From positions 1,958,501 to 2,022,500 of the forward strand of contig NZ_QRBB01000001.1 in assembly GCF_003363135.1 (NCBI RefSeq): a stretch of 64,000 nucleotides of DNA. Direction: 5' to 3'. Under the pieces are notes generated by a model. It was not told the DNA's origin, searched no databases, and worked only from the letters and a program-made list of their open reading frames with translations. The position numbers were made by a program, and so were the translations under genes. Below are positions 44,571-56,347 of this stretch, piece after piece; the stretch's first letter is position 1, and each line of letters opens with the position of its first letter. The stretch comes from Alteriqipengyuania lutimaris (GTDB lineage: Bacteria; Pseudomonadota; Alphaproteobacteria; Sphingomonadales; Sphingomonadaceae).

Positions 44571-47500
44571 GCGACACGCTGTTCCCCCTCCTGCCCGAAC
44601 AGGCGCGTGCGGCCGATCCGGGGCATTCGGTGTGGCTCTCCGCCAGTGCGGGGACGGGCAAGACGCAGGTGCTCTCGGCGCGGGTGCTGCGCCTGCTGCT
44701 GCAACCCGGTATCGAGCCCGGATCGATCCTGTGCCTCACCTTCACCAAGGCGGGGGCGGCGGAGATGGCGACGCGCGTCAATGCGCGGCTCGCCAAGTGG
44801 GTGCGGATGGACGCGACCAGCCTTGCGCGCGATCTGCGGGCCATCGGCGCGAAGGTCGATCCCGAAACGCAGGCGCGCGCCCGCACGCTGTTCACCAGGG
44901 TGCTCGATTGCCCCGGCGGCGGGCTCAGGATCGATACGATCCACGCTTTTGCGCAGTACCTGCTCGCCGCTTTCCCCGAGGAAGCGGGGCTGGAGCCGGG
45001 CACGGTCGCGATGGACGACCGCACGCGCGAGGTCCTTGCGCGCAAGGTGCTGACCGATCTGGTGACGCAGGCGGACGAGGATGATCGCAGCGCGCTGTCG
45101 ATGCTCTCTCTCCGCCTCTCGCCCGATGGGGCCAAGGCGTGGCTGATGGCCTGTGCCAAGGCACGCGAGCTGTGGGCCGAGCCGGGCGGCTGGCCCAGCC
45201 CGATGCGGCCGCAGGTGTTGCAATTGCTCGGCCTGCCGAGCGATTACGAGGAAGCCGATCTGGCGCGCGAATGCGCCGATGGTGCGTTCGATACAGGCTC
45301 GCTGCGCGCGTGCCTCTCTACCCTGCGCGACTGGAACACCAAGAGCGGGCACGCCGCGGCGGACCCGCTGGAGGCGTGGCTCGCAGCCGATCCGATGGAG
45401 CGCCTCGCCACGCTCGCCTGTTTCAACGGCAGCCTGCTGGTCGCCGACGGATCCAAGCCCAAGAACCTGAGCAATCTCGCGAAGCGCGATCCCGCTTACG
45501 AGGCGCGGGTCGGGGCGGTGCAGACCTGCCTCGATGCGATCCGCGAAAAGCAGGCGCTGCTGGCGCTGGCCGAATACCTAACGCCCGCGCTCGAACTCGG
45601 GCGGCGGTTCGCGCTTCTGTGGGACGAGGCCAAGCGCAGCCGCGGGCTGGTCGATTTCGACGACCAGATCGCGCGCGCGGCCAAGCTGCTCGGCAATTCG
45701 GAGATGGCGCAGTGGATCGGCTACAAGCTCGATCGGGCGTTCGATCACATCCTCGTCGACGAGGCGCAGGATACGAACGAAAGCCAGTGGGCGATCATCG
45801 ACGCGCTGACGCAGGACTATTTCGACGGGCTGGGCGCCGCGGGCGCGCGATTGCGGACGGTGTTCGTGGTCGGCGATTACAAGCAGGCGATCTTCGGCTT
45901 CCAAGGCACCGAGCCGCGCCTGTTCGTGGAGAAGCGCGGCGAATACGACGCGCGGATCAACGCCGCGATGGACAATGCGCGCGAGCTGGCGGATCGCACG
46001 CGCAGCGAGCCGATGGTCCCGCTCACCCCGCTCGAGAAGCTGGGGCTGGAGCGCAATTTCCGGTCCTCGCAGACGATCCTCGACTTCGTCGACCGCGCGG
46101 TGGCGCATGTCGGGGTCGAGGCGATGGGCATGGCGGGCGAGACCGTGCGCCACCGGGGCGACGCGGACCTTCCGGGCCGCGTCACCCTGTGGGCCCCGAT
46201 CCGCGCCGACGAGGGCGACGACCCCGAAGCGGTCGAGGAAGAAGGGGCGGAGACATGGCTCCCCGCACCCGAACGCCGCATGGCGGACCGGATCGCCGCG
46301 CAGGTGAAGACGTGGCTCGATGAAGGCCACCCGCTGACCAAGGGCGGCACCCGCCGCGCCACCGCGGGCGACATCATGATCCTCGTGCGCAAGCGCCGCG
46401 CGCTCGCCGGGCTGATCGTCGCGCGGCTTCATGCCGCCGGAGTGCCGGTCGCCGGCGTCGACCGGCTGCGGCTGGGCGCGCCGCTGGCGGTGAAAGACCT
46501 GCTCGCCGCGCTGCGCTTCGCGACCCAGCCACGCGACGATCTCAGCCTCGCCAACCTGCTCGTCTCGCCGCTGGGCGGCTGGTCGCAGGACGACCTGCTG
46601 GCCAACGCCGTGCGCGAGAAGGGCGTTACGCTCTGGGATCATATCCGCCGCAGCGACGCGCCCTTGTGCGTCGAGACCGCCGAGCGGCTGCGCGCTCTGC
46701 TGGCGCGGGTCGATTACGAACCTCCACAGGCGCTGCTCCAATGGCTCCTCACCGGTCCGTGGGACGGGCGGCGCAAGCTGGTTGCGCGGTTGGGGCAGGA
46801 AGCGAATGATCCGATCGACGAGCTGGTGGGCGCGGCCTTCGCTTTCTCGGCCGAGCATACGCCGAGCCTGCAGGGCTTCCTCAACTGGTTCGATGCCTCG
46901 GACGAAGAGCTGAAGCGCGAGGCGGCGGGCGGCGGCAGCGCGGTGCGGGTGCTGACCGCGCATGGATCGAAGGGCCTGCAGGCGCCGATCGTGATCCTTG
47001 CCGACGCGACCGGCAATCCGGATCGCGGCCCTCCGCGCGCGGGCGAGCTTGCAACGGCTGACGGACGCCCGGTGCCGCTGCCCTCGCTGCCCAAGGAGGC
47101 GCGGGCGGGGCCGGTGCGCGAGGCCGAGGAAGCCAAGGCCGCGCGCGAGCGCGAGGAGCACTGGCGGCTGATGTATGTCGCGATGACCCGCGCGGAGGAG
47201 GCACTCTATATCGGCGGGGCGCTGCTGCCGAGCGACAAGGATGTGCCCGAGGCGAGCTGGTATGCGCAGGCCGCGGCATTGTTCGGCGGCGAGGATGGGG
47301 ACGCGGGCGTGTCGGACCCGATCTGGGGCGAGCGGCACGATCTTGGCGCCCTGATGGATCGGCGCGCACCCGCACCCGATACGCACACGGCAGGAGAGCG
47401 GTCTGCGCTTCCCGATTGGGCCACCCGGCCGCCTGCCGACGAGCCGACCCCGCCGCGCCCGCTCGCGCCCTCGGCGGCGGGCGACGATCTTGCGCCCAAC

Positions 47501-48085
47501 CCCCCGGGGCTTGTGCAGTCTGGCGAGGCGGCACAGCGCGGTACGCTGATCCACCGGCTGCTGGAGCGGCTGCCCGACATCGCGCCCGACCGGCGAGCGA
47601 AACGCGCGGCGCAATGGCTGGAGGCGCAGGCCGCCGATCTGTCCGGCGAAGCGAGGGGGGCGATGATCGCACAGGCGCTCGCCGTACTCGATCACCCCGA
47701 TTTCGCGGGCCTGTTCGCGCCGGGCGCCTTGGCCGAAGTCTCGCTCGCCGCCACGGTGGAGGGGCAGGTGGTTACCGGCAAGCTCGACCGGCTGTGCGTG
47801 GGCGAGGAGGAAGTGCTGGTGGTGGATTACAAGACCACCCGCCGTCCGCCGGACGCGCTGGAGCAGGTGCCCGCCGCCACGCTGCGCCAGATGTCGGCCT
47901 ACGCCCACGCGCTTGCCGAGATCTATCCGGGGCGCAAAATCCGGGCGGCCCTGCTTTACACCCAAGGGCCGCACCTGATCGCGCTTTCCGATGCCGTTCT
48001 GGCGGCTCACAAGCCGGGCTTGCACAGGGCGGAGGAAAGTTTGGGCGCGAATGGTTTGTCTGATCGCGCAGGCACCCTAGATTAG
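44567..48085 (+). CDS. addA: Double-strand break repair helicase AddA
   Basis: A 1,172-residue UvrD-family helicase-nuclease subunit. Helicase motif I is SASAGTGKTQVLSARVLRLL, motif II is HILVDEAQDTNESQW, motif III is VFVVGDYKQAIFGFQG, and motifs V/VI are in LTAHGSKGLQAPIV and RLMYVAMTRAEEALYIG. The C-terminal nuclease domain carries VTGKLDRLCVG and VLVVDYKTTRRPP. All helicase motifs look intact. It overlaps addB (ATGA) and is followed 22 bp later by trxA. The complex loads RecA after resecting broken ends. Confidence 0.96.
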   Translation: MSDTLFPLLPEQARAADPGHSVWLSASAGTGKTQVLSARVLRLLLQPGIEPGSILCLTFTKAGAAEMATRVNARLAKWVRMDATSLARDLRAIGAKVDPETQARARTLFTRVLDCPGGGLRIDTIHAFAQYLLAAFPEEAGLEPGTVAMDDRTREVLARKVLTDLVTQADEDDRSALSMLSLRLSPDGAKAWLMACAKARELWAEPGGWPSPMRPQVLQLLGLPSDYEEADLARECADGAFDTGSLRACLSTLRDWNTKSGHAAADPLEAWLAADPMERLATLACFNGSLLVADGSKPKNLSNLAKRDPAYEARVGAVQTCLDAIREKQALLALAEYLTPALELGRRFALLWDEAKRSRGLVDFDDQIARAAKLLGNSEMAQWIGYKLDRAFDHILVDEAQDTNESQWAIIDALTQDYFDGLGAAGARLRTVFVVGDYKQAIFGFQGTEPRLFVEKRGEYDARINAAMDNARELADRTRSEPMVPLTPLEKLGLERNFRSSQTILDFVDRAVAHVGVEAMGMAGETVRHRGDADLPGRVTLWAPIRADEGDDPEAVEEEGAETWLPAPERRMADRIAAQVKTWLDEGHPLTKGGTRRATAGDIMILVRKRRALAGLIVARLHAAGVPVAGVDRLRLGAPLAVKDLLAALRFATQPRDDLSLANLLVSPLGGWSQDDLLANAVREKGVTLWDHIRRSDAPLCVETAERLRALLARVDYEPPQALLQWLLTGPWDGRRKLVARLGQEANDPIDELVGAAFAFSAEHTPSLQGFLNWFDASDEELKREAAGGGSAVRVLTAHGSKGLQAPIVILADATGNPDRGPPRAGELATADGRPVPLPSLPKEARAGPVREAEEAKAAREREEHWRLMYVAMTRAEEALYIGGALLPSDKDVPEASWYAQAAALFGGEDGDAGVSDPIWGERHDLGALMDRRAPAPDTHTAGERSALPDWATRPPADEPTPPRPLAPSAAGDDLAPNPPGLVQSGEAAQRGTLIHRLLERLPDIAPDRRAKRAAQWLEAQAADLSGEARGAMIAQALAVLDHPDFAGLFAPGALAEVSLAATVEGQVVTGKLDRLCVGEEEVLVVDYKTTRRPPDALEQVPAATLRQMSAYAHALAEIYPGRKIRAALLYTQGPHLIALSDAVLAAHKPGLHRAEESLGANGLSDRAGTLD

Positions 48086-48107
48086 CGGGCGAAAAGGAGA
48101 AAATTCC

Positions 48108-48428
48108 ATGGCCACCAAGACTGTCACCGACGCCAGCTTCAAATCCGACGTGATCGAAAGCGACAAGCCCGTGCTCGTCGATTTCTGGGCCGAATGGTGT
48201 GGCCCGTGCAAGATGATCGCGCCCGCGCTCGAGGAAATCAGCGACGAACTGGCCGACCAGGTGACCATCGCCAAGATGGACATCATGGAAAACACCGACA
48301 CCCCCGGCCAGCTCGGCGTGCAGGGCATCCCCTATCTGGTGCTGTACAAGAACGGCGAGCGTGCCGCGGAACTGACCGGCGCGCGTCCCAAGAGCCAGCT
48401 CAAGGCGTGGCTCGAAGAACAGCTCTGA
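48108..48428 (+). CDS. trxA: Thioredoxin
   Basis: A 106-residue cytoplasmic thioredoxin with the redox site FWAEWCGPCKMIAPALEEI (Cys33 and Cys36), the cis-proline loop GIPYLVLYKNGE and a normal length. A ribosome-binding site AAAAGGAG lies upstream of the ATG. It closes the divL-to-trxA cluster, and its stop is 4 bp from the stop of the convergent phosphatase gene. Confidence 0.97.
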   Translation: MATKTVTDASFKSDVIESDKPVLVDFWAEWCGPCKMIAPALEEISDELADQVTIAKMDIMENTDTPGQLGVQGIPYLVLYKNGERAAELTGARPKSQLKAWLEEQL

Positions 48429-48432
48429 TGCC

Positions 48433-49245
48433 TCAGGCGGCGGGCTGGTAGCCTGCCGCCGCCAGCCGGGCGAGCAACTGGTCGAACAATTCGCGGTTTG
48501 CCGCGCCGATCATGCCCTTGCGCCCGTCGTCGACGCGGTAGGGTGTCCCATCCAGCCGCAGGCAGGTGCCGCCCGCCTCGTTGAGAAACAGCGAGCCCGC
48601 TGCGTGGTCCCACGGCAGCGTGCGCTCGTAGATGGCGACGTCGTGCTCACCCAGAACGGTCAGCGGATATTGCTCGCAGGCCGCACCGGGTGCCTCGACC
48701 ATCGTGTAGTGCAGCGCGACGTCGTTCCTGAAGCGGGTGCGCTGCGCCGGCGCCATGAACTTCATCATCGCGGCAAGGCGCGGCGGGTTCGCACCGCTCG
48801 GGCGGGCGAGCACCTGTTCGCCATCGATGGTCGCACCCTGGCCAAGATGCGCGGCGCACAGCCGGTCGCGCTGCGGGTCGTAGATCCATCCCGCCTGCGC
48901 AGCGCCGCCTTCGGCCAGCGCGATCATGATCCCGAAATGGCCGGTGCCGGCGGCGAAGTTGGACGTCCCGTCGATCGGGTCGATGATCCAGCAGGCGCCG
49001 GAGAGGCGATCCATCACGGACGCGTCGGCGTGAACCGCTTCCTCGCCCACGATCGCCGCTTCGGGCACGAGCTTCGCCAGCCCTTCGGCCAGCGCCACCT
49101 CCGCCTCGCGGTCGGCGATGGTGACGAGATCGTCGTCCGCCTTCTCGATGATCTCGGTCGCCTTCAGCGTCTTGTGGCGCGGCATGATGATCCGCTCTGA
49201 AACGTCGCGCATCAGGGCCAGGATTTCGCGGTCGAGCACGCTCAT
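48433..49245 (-). CDS. Inositol monophosphatase family protein
   Basis: A 270-residue Mg-dependent phosphatase. Motifs are VGEEAVHAD (metal-binding Glu pair), WIIDPIDGTSNFAAG (the DPIDGT signature) and ERTLPWDHAAGSLFLNEAGG (the WDxAAG signature). Family members act on inositol phosphates, histidinol phosphate (HisN) or 3',5'-bisphosphate nucleotides; the motifs do not decide between these. Its ribosome-binding site GAGGA lies at the end of argJ, 10 bp upstream, so the two genes form an operon. Confidence 0.92.
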   Translation of the reverse strand: MSVLDREILALMRDVSERIIMPRHKTLKATEIIEKADDDLVTIADREAEVALAEGLAKLVPEAAIVGEEAVHADASVMDRLSGACWIIDPIDGTSNFAAGTGHFGIMIALAEGGAAQAGWIYDPQRDRLCAAHLGQGATIDGEQVLARPSGANPPRLAAMMKFMAPAQRTRFRNDVALHYTMVEAPGAACEQYPLTVLGEHDVAIYERTLPWDHAAGSLFLNEAGGTCLRLDGTPYRVDDGRKGMIGAANRELFDQLLARLAAAGYQPAA

Positions 49246-49255
49246 GTTGGTTTCC

Positions 49256-50482
49256 TCAAGAGCGGTAATCCGCGTTGATGTCGATATATCCGTGCGTCAG
49301 GTCGCAGGTCCACACGGTGGCGCGGCCCTCTCCCAGACCAATTTCGACCGCGATGTCGATTGCGTCGCCCTCCAGATGGCGGGCGACCGGCGCTTCGTCG
49401 TAATCCGCCACCGGCTGCCCCTCGCGCGCGGCCCAGTGGCCGCCGAACGCGATGGAGAGCTTGTCGCGGTCCGCCGGTTCGCCCGCCTTGCCCACGGCCA
49501 TGACCACGCGGCCCCAGTTCGCATCGCCGCCCGCGATCGCGGTCTTCACTAGCGGTGAGTTGGCGATCGAGAGGCCGATGGTCCGCGCGCTCTCGTCCGA
49601 TACCGCGCCGCTGACGCTCACGCCGATGAACTTGCGCGCCCCTTCGCCGTCGCGCACGACCAGATGGGCGAGCTGGCGGCACACATCCTCGAGCGCTGCG
49701 GCAAAGGCATCCGCTCCCGGATCGTCGAACGCGCTTATCGGCGCGTGGCCCGCCTTGCCCGTCGCACAGGCCAGCACGGTGTCGCTGGTCGAGGTGTCGC
49801 CGTCGACAGTGATGCAGGAAAAGGTTTGCGCGTTGATCCGGTCCAGCAGCGTTTGCAGGAAAGCAGGCTCGACCGCCGCATCGGTGAAGACGTAGCCGAG
49901 CATGGTCGCCATGTCGGGCGCGATCATGCCCGAACCCTTGATGATCCCGCCGATCTCGACCCGCGTATCCCCGATCATCGCCGATGCATGCGCGCCCTTG
50001 GCGAAGGTGTCGGTCGTGCCGATGGTGTTGGCGGCATCCTCCCACCCGCACGGTTCGGCCGTAAGCGCCGCTTCCACGCCCGCGCGTGCCTTGTCCTTGG
50101 GCAGCGGAACGCCGATCACTCCGGTGGAGGAGACGAATACTTGCTCGCGCGCGCATCCCAGATGGTCGGCGACCTGCGCCATGATCTGCTCCACCGCCTC
50201 GCGCCCGCGATAGCCGGTGAAGGCGTTCGAATTGCCCGCGTTGACGATGATGGCGCGCGCGCGCCCCTCCTTCACCTGCTCGCGCCCCAGCTCGACCTCG
50301 CTGGAAGGGCACGCACTGCGCGTGAAGACGCCCGCCACGCTCGTCCCTTCGGCCAGCTCGACATAGGTCAGGTCGGCACGGTCCCACTCCTTGTACCGCG
50401 CGCGGGCGACACGCAGCGTCACGCCGTCGATCGCGGGGATGTCGGGAAAGGGCAGGGCGAGGGGCGAGCGGGGCAGGTCCAT
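49256..50482 (-). CDS. argJ: Bifunctional ornithine acetyltransferase/N-acetylglutamate synthase
   Basis: A 408-residue enzyme of arginine synthesis that transfers the acetyl group from N-acetylornithine to glutamate and can use acetyl-CoA. It is made as a precursor that cleaves itself at the Ala-Thr bond of KGSGMIAPDMATMLGYV (Thr near residue 190), the new N-terminal Thr being the nucleophile. Other landmarks are IIVNAGNSNAFTG and FVSSTGVIGVPL. Length is standard and the self-cleavage site is intact. It precedes the phosphatase gene in an operon. Confidence 0.96.
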   Translation of the reverse strand: MDLPRSPLALPFPDIPAIDGVTLRVARARYKEWDRADLTYVELAEGTSVAGVFTRSACPSSEVELGREQVKEGRARAIIVNAGNSNAFTGYRGREAVEQIMAQVADHLGCAREQVFVSSTGVIGVPLPKDKARAGVEAALTAEPCGWEDAANTIGTTDTFAKGAHASAMIGDTRVEIGGIIKGSGMIAPDMATMLGYVFTDAAVEPAFLQTLLDRINAQTFSCITVDGDTSTSDTVLACATGKAGHAPISAFDDPGADAFAAALEDVCRQLAHLVVRDGEGARKFIGVSVSGAVSDESARTIGLSIANSPLVKTAIAGGDANWGRVVMAVGKAGEPADRDKLSIAFGGHWAAREGQPVADYDEAPVARHLEGDAIDIAVEIGLGEGRATVWTCDLTHGYIDINADYRS

Positions 50483-50579
50483 TGCGGCAGTCGCTAGAGG
50501 AAAACGTGCAGGTGCGACAATCGCTTTTGCATCGGCCGTCCGCTAACTGTAGTTTCGGGATCGAAGCGGGAGGGGCGCC

Positions 50580-51185
50580 ATGGCGATCAGACGGGTGGCG
50601 ATATTCACTATACTATCCTGTGTAGGTGGCGGCTTGGCTCTGCCCGCGCTGGGCCAGATAGGAGCCTCGCCTCGAAACCCGGGTGACTGGATTCTCCCGT
50701 CCGATTACCCTTCAGAAGCGATCCTCAACGACGTGGAGGGCACGGTTTCCTTCACGGTCGACGTCGGCATCGATGGACGCGTGCAGGCGTGTGTTCCTAC
50801 GGGTGGCTCGGCATCCGCGTTGCTGCAGAGCAAGACCTGCGAAATGCTGGCAAAGCGGGCCGAATTCACGCCAGCCACCGATACTGAAGGCAGGCCCGTT
50901 ATCGGCACGTACGACGGCACGGTTCGCTGGGTGATTCCCGAAGACCGTCTGGCCGAGGGATTGCGGAATCGACCGCGCGAGGGCGAATGGGACTATAGTT
51001 TCGTAATAGAGCGTGATGGGTCGGTCTCCGAATGCGAAATCGCCGTTCTCGATGGGCCGCCCCGGCGCTGGGCCTGCGGCTTCCCCGAGGGCGACGTCTA
51101 TCCTCCATTCCGCGGCGAAGATGGCGAGCCAGTGCGCAAACGCGTCCGCATGGAGGGGCGGATCACGATCGACGATCCGGATTAA
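50580..51185 (+). CDS. Exported protein with two tandem TonB-C-like segments
   Basis: A 201-residue protein with an N-terminal signal peptide (IFTILSCVGGGLALPALG). The region YPSEAILNDVEGTVSFTVDVGIDGRVQACVPTGG, seen in parts as SEAILNDVEGTVSFTVDVG and GRVQACVPTGGS, matches the energy-transducer TonB C-terminal fold. A second copy-like segment follows: YSFVIERDGSVSECEIAVLDGP. Both segments carry a cysteine after the strand (QAC and SEC) and a later cysteine (KTC and WAC). It lacks the proline-rich spacer and membrane anchor of a true TonB, so it is probably periplasmic with unknown function. Confidence 0.75.
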   Translation: MAIRRVAIFTILSCVGGGLALPALGQIGASPRNPGDWILPSDYPSEAILNDVEGTVSFTVDVGIDGRVQACVPTGGSASALLQSKTCEMLAKRAEFTPATDTEGRPVIGTYDGTVRWVIPEDRLAEGLRNRPREGEWDYSFVIERDGSVSECEIAVLDGPPRRWACGFPEGDVYPPFRGEDGEPVRKRVRMEGRITIDDPD

Positions 51186-51225
51186 AACCCTTTCCCTCGC
51201 GCACCTGCGGCTGGACGTTGCGTAG

Positions 51226-51519
51226 ATGCGACCTTATGTGAACCCGCAAATGCTTCGCCAAATCCTCATGCTGATGGCTCTGTTAAGCGGCCTGAGCGCG
51301 CTGTGCGCGCCCGAGCAGGCGCTTGCGCACGACCATGGTACGAGCCAGGTCGAAGCGGGCGAGGCGCCCGGTGGCGAGCAGGAACTGGCCTCTTTTGCCG
51401 AGATTTTCGGCCCGGTGCCGACGATTGCGGGCGCGGCGAAGACGCCCGTTGCCATCGTCGCAATCGAATCCGTCGACGCGCCGCGCGTCGTCATCGGGGT
51501 GGACCGCTCGCGCCAATAG
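51226..51519 (+). CDS. Small exported hypothetical protein
   Basis: A 97-residue protein with a hydrophobic leader ([22 protein letters not shown]) and likely cleavage before HDHG. The mature part is small, acidic, ends in [12 protein letters not shown], and has no recognised domain. The ATG at 51226 or 51250 could be used. It lies 115 bp upstream of secA in the same direction. It is supported by the signal peptide and coding-like composition only. Confidence 0.55.
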   Translation: MRPYVNPQMLRQILMLMALLSGLSALCAPEQALAHDHGTSQVEAGEAPGGEQELASFAEIFGPVPTIAGAAKTPVAIVAIESVDAPRVVIGVDRSRQ

Positions 51520-51634
51520 CGCCTGCCCGGTTGCCCTTTCGCGCCCGCAGTCGGGGCGAAGCTTTCCCATATTCCAGCGAATGATCGGCGTGTCCTGCCG
51601 AGATCCGCACCTCCATATTTGCAAGGCGTTTTCC

Positions 51635-54405
<2,771 letters not shown>

Positions 54406-54409
<4 letters not shown>

Positions 54410-55152
54410 GCTTCGCAGCGCTCCTCGCCGCCTTCACGCTGACCGCGCTGCTCTATGCGTCGGTCGGCTTCGGCGGCGGATCGACGTACAGCGCGCTGCT
54501 GGCGCTTGCAGGGACCGACTACCGGCTGCTGCCGGTGGTCTCGCTCCTGTGCAATCTCGCGGTGGTCATCGGCGGGACGATCCGCTTCGCGCGTGCCGGG
54601 ATCACCCCATGGCGCGGAGCGCTGGCGCTGACGTCCATTGCAGCCCCTGCCGCCCTGCTCGGAGGGCTGACCCCTATCTGTGAACGCGCTTTCCTCGCGC
54701 TCCTCGGTGCGAGCCTGTGCGCGGCGGGCCTGCTGCTGCTCCTGTCGCGGCAACACGAAGGCGAAGAAAATGTCCGCACATTCTCGCGCGCGATGCTGCT
54801 GGCGGCGGCGCCCATAGGCTACCTCTCCGGCCTCGTCGGGATCGGCGGCGGGATATTCCTCGCCCCGCTGCTCCATCTGGTCCGCTGGGATAATCCGCGC
54901 GCGATCGCAGCAACGGCAAGTCTGTTCATCCTCGTCAATTCGCTGTTCGGCCTTGCCGGGCAGCTGACCAAGAACGGCGTCGATATGCTCGGCGCGGCGG
55001 CAAGCACCGGCCTGCCGCTGATGATCGCCGTGGCGATCGGCGGCCAGATCGGCAGCCTCTTCGCGGTCCGCCTGTTCAAGCCGCAACTGATCCGGTGGCT
55101 GACCGCGGCGCTGACGCTGTTCGTGGGGATAAGGTTACTACTGGGGGCCTAG
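54406..55152 (+). CDS. TauE/SafE family membrane permease with unclear start
   Basis: A membrane protein of about 248 residues, with eight hydrophobic segments in two repeats. The first repeat contains [21 protein letters not shown] and the second [20 protein letters not shown], the paired glycine motifs of TauE/SafE transporters, which export sulfite or organic sulfonates and related anions. The first repeat begins upstream of the first ordinary start codon (GTG 54535), yet this frame has no ATG, GTG or TTG between the in-frame stop at 54349 and 54535. The ATA at 54406 overlapping the secA stop, or the CTG at 54364, may start it. Coordinates here use 54406. Confidence 0.72.
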
Positions 55153-55222
55153 ACAGCGCGATGACCGCAACGACGACTATCATCGGCGCACCGCAGCGGG
55201 TCTCTAGCGATTTGGTGAAAAA

Positions 55223-55297
55223 TGGCTCCCCGAGTTGGATTCGAACCAACGACCAAGTGATTAACAGTCACCTACTCTACCGCTGAGCTATCGGGGA
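55223..55297 (-). tRNA. tRNA-Asn (anticodon GTT)
   Basis: The minus strand folds to a 75-nt tRNA with acceptor TCCCCGA/TCGGGGA, discriminator G and encoded CCA. The anticodon arm GGTGA-CTGTTAA-TCACT gives GTT. The T-arm is TTGG-TTCGAAT-CCAA. It lies between the TauE-type gene and nadK. Confidence 0.96.
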
Positions 55298-55384
55298 GCA
55301 GCCATATCGGCAGGCCCGCGCCTATATGGGGGTGTTCCGGATAGCGCAAGCCCCCCAAAGCCAAATCGAACGACAAACGCCAAA

Positions 55385-56173
55385 TCAGCCCATGAATTGT
55401 TCGGCTACGATCCGGTCGTCGAGCGAGTGGCCCTTGTCGAACAGCAATGTCAGCTCGGAATCGCGCGCGATCTCCACGTGCACCTCGGCCACGTCGCGCA
55501 CTTCCTTCTGGTCGGCCACCGCGGCGACGGGGCGTTTTGCGGGCTCGTTGATGCGGAAGGTGACGCGCGCGCGGTCGGGCAGGATCGCGCCGCGCCAGCG
55601 CCGGGGGCGGAAGGCGCTTATCGGCGTGAGCGCCAGCAGCTGCGAATCGAGTGGCAGGATCGGGCCGTTGGCAGAGAGGTTGTAGGCGGTGGAGCCTGCG
55701 GGCGTGGCGACCAGCACGCCGTCCGCCACCAGTTCCTCGATTCGGGTCTTGCCGTCGACCATGATCTCGATCTTGGCGGTCTGGCGCGTCTCGCGCAGCA
55801 GCGAGACTTCGTTCAATGCGCACTCGACGCGCGTGTGCCCGTCCTGCGTCACCGCCTCCATCCGCAACGGCGAAATGCCCACCGCGCGGCTTTTGTTGAC
55901 CCGGTCGATCAGCGCGCCCTTGGGGCGGTGCTTGTTCATCAGGAAGCCCATCGTACCGCGGTTGACGCCGTAGACGGGCAGGACGTTGCCACTGTCGAGC
56001 ATGCGGTGGAGCGTCTGCAGCATGAAGCCGTCGCCGCCCAGCGCGATCACCGCATCCGCCTCGTCCTGCGCAACCCAGTCGTGCGCATCCTCCAACACGC
56101 GCGCCGTATCCTGCGCCAGCGCGGTATTCGATATGGCCAGCGCCAGTTTTTCATAGGGCGGTTGCCCGGCCAT
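55385..56173 (-). CDS. nadK: NAD kinase
   Basis: A 262-residue enzyme phosphorylating NAD to NADP. The conserved motifs are VIALGGDGFMLQTLHRML with the GGDG loop, the ALNEVSLLR segment with the NE/D motif, and ATPAGSTAYNLSANGPIL. Start ATG 56173 is chosen because similarity begins with YEKLALAIS just after it. Divergent from the EAL-domain gene. Confidence 0.95.
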   Translation of the reverse strand: MAGQPPYEKLALAISNTALAQDTARVLEDAHDWVAQDEADAVIALGGDGFMLQTLHRMLDSGNVLPVYGVNRGTMGFLMNKHRPKGALIDRVNKSRAVGISPLRMEAVTQDGHTRVECALNEVSLLRETRQTAKIEIMVDGKTRIEELVADGVLVATPAGSTAYNLSANGPILPLDSQLLALTPISAFRPRRWRGAILPDRARVTFRINEPAKRPVAAVADQKEVRDVAEVHVEIARDSELTLLFDKGHSLDDRIVAEQFMG

Positions 56174-56347
56174 CACGGTCCTCTCCAAAGGTGTTGCGCC
56201 CTGACTATGGAGCGCGCCCGGACTTTGCAATGCGCGGGCAAGATTGCGCCCGTCTGCGGGCCCAATGCGGCCCCATTGCGGGACGCCGGGGCATTGCCGC
56301 GCGCATTGGGCTTCCCCATCGGCGCGCGGGTTGCGATAGAGGGGGGC

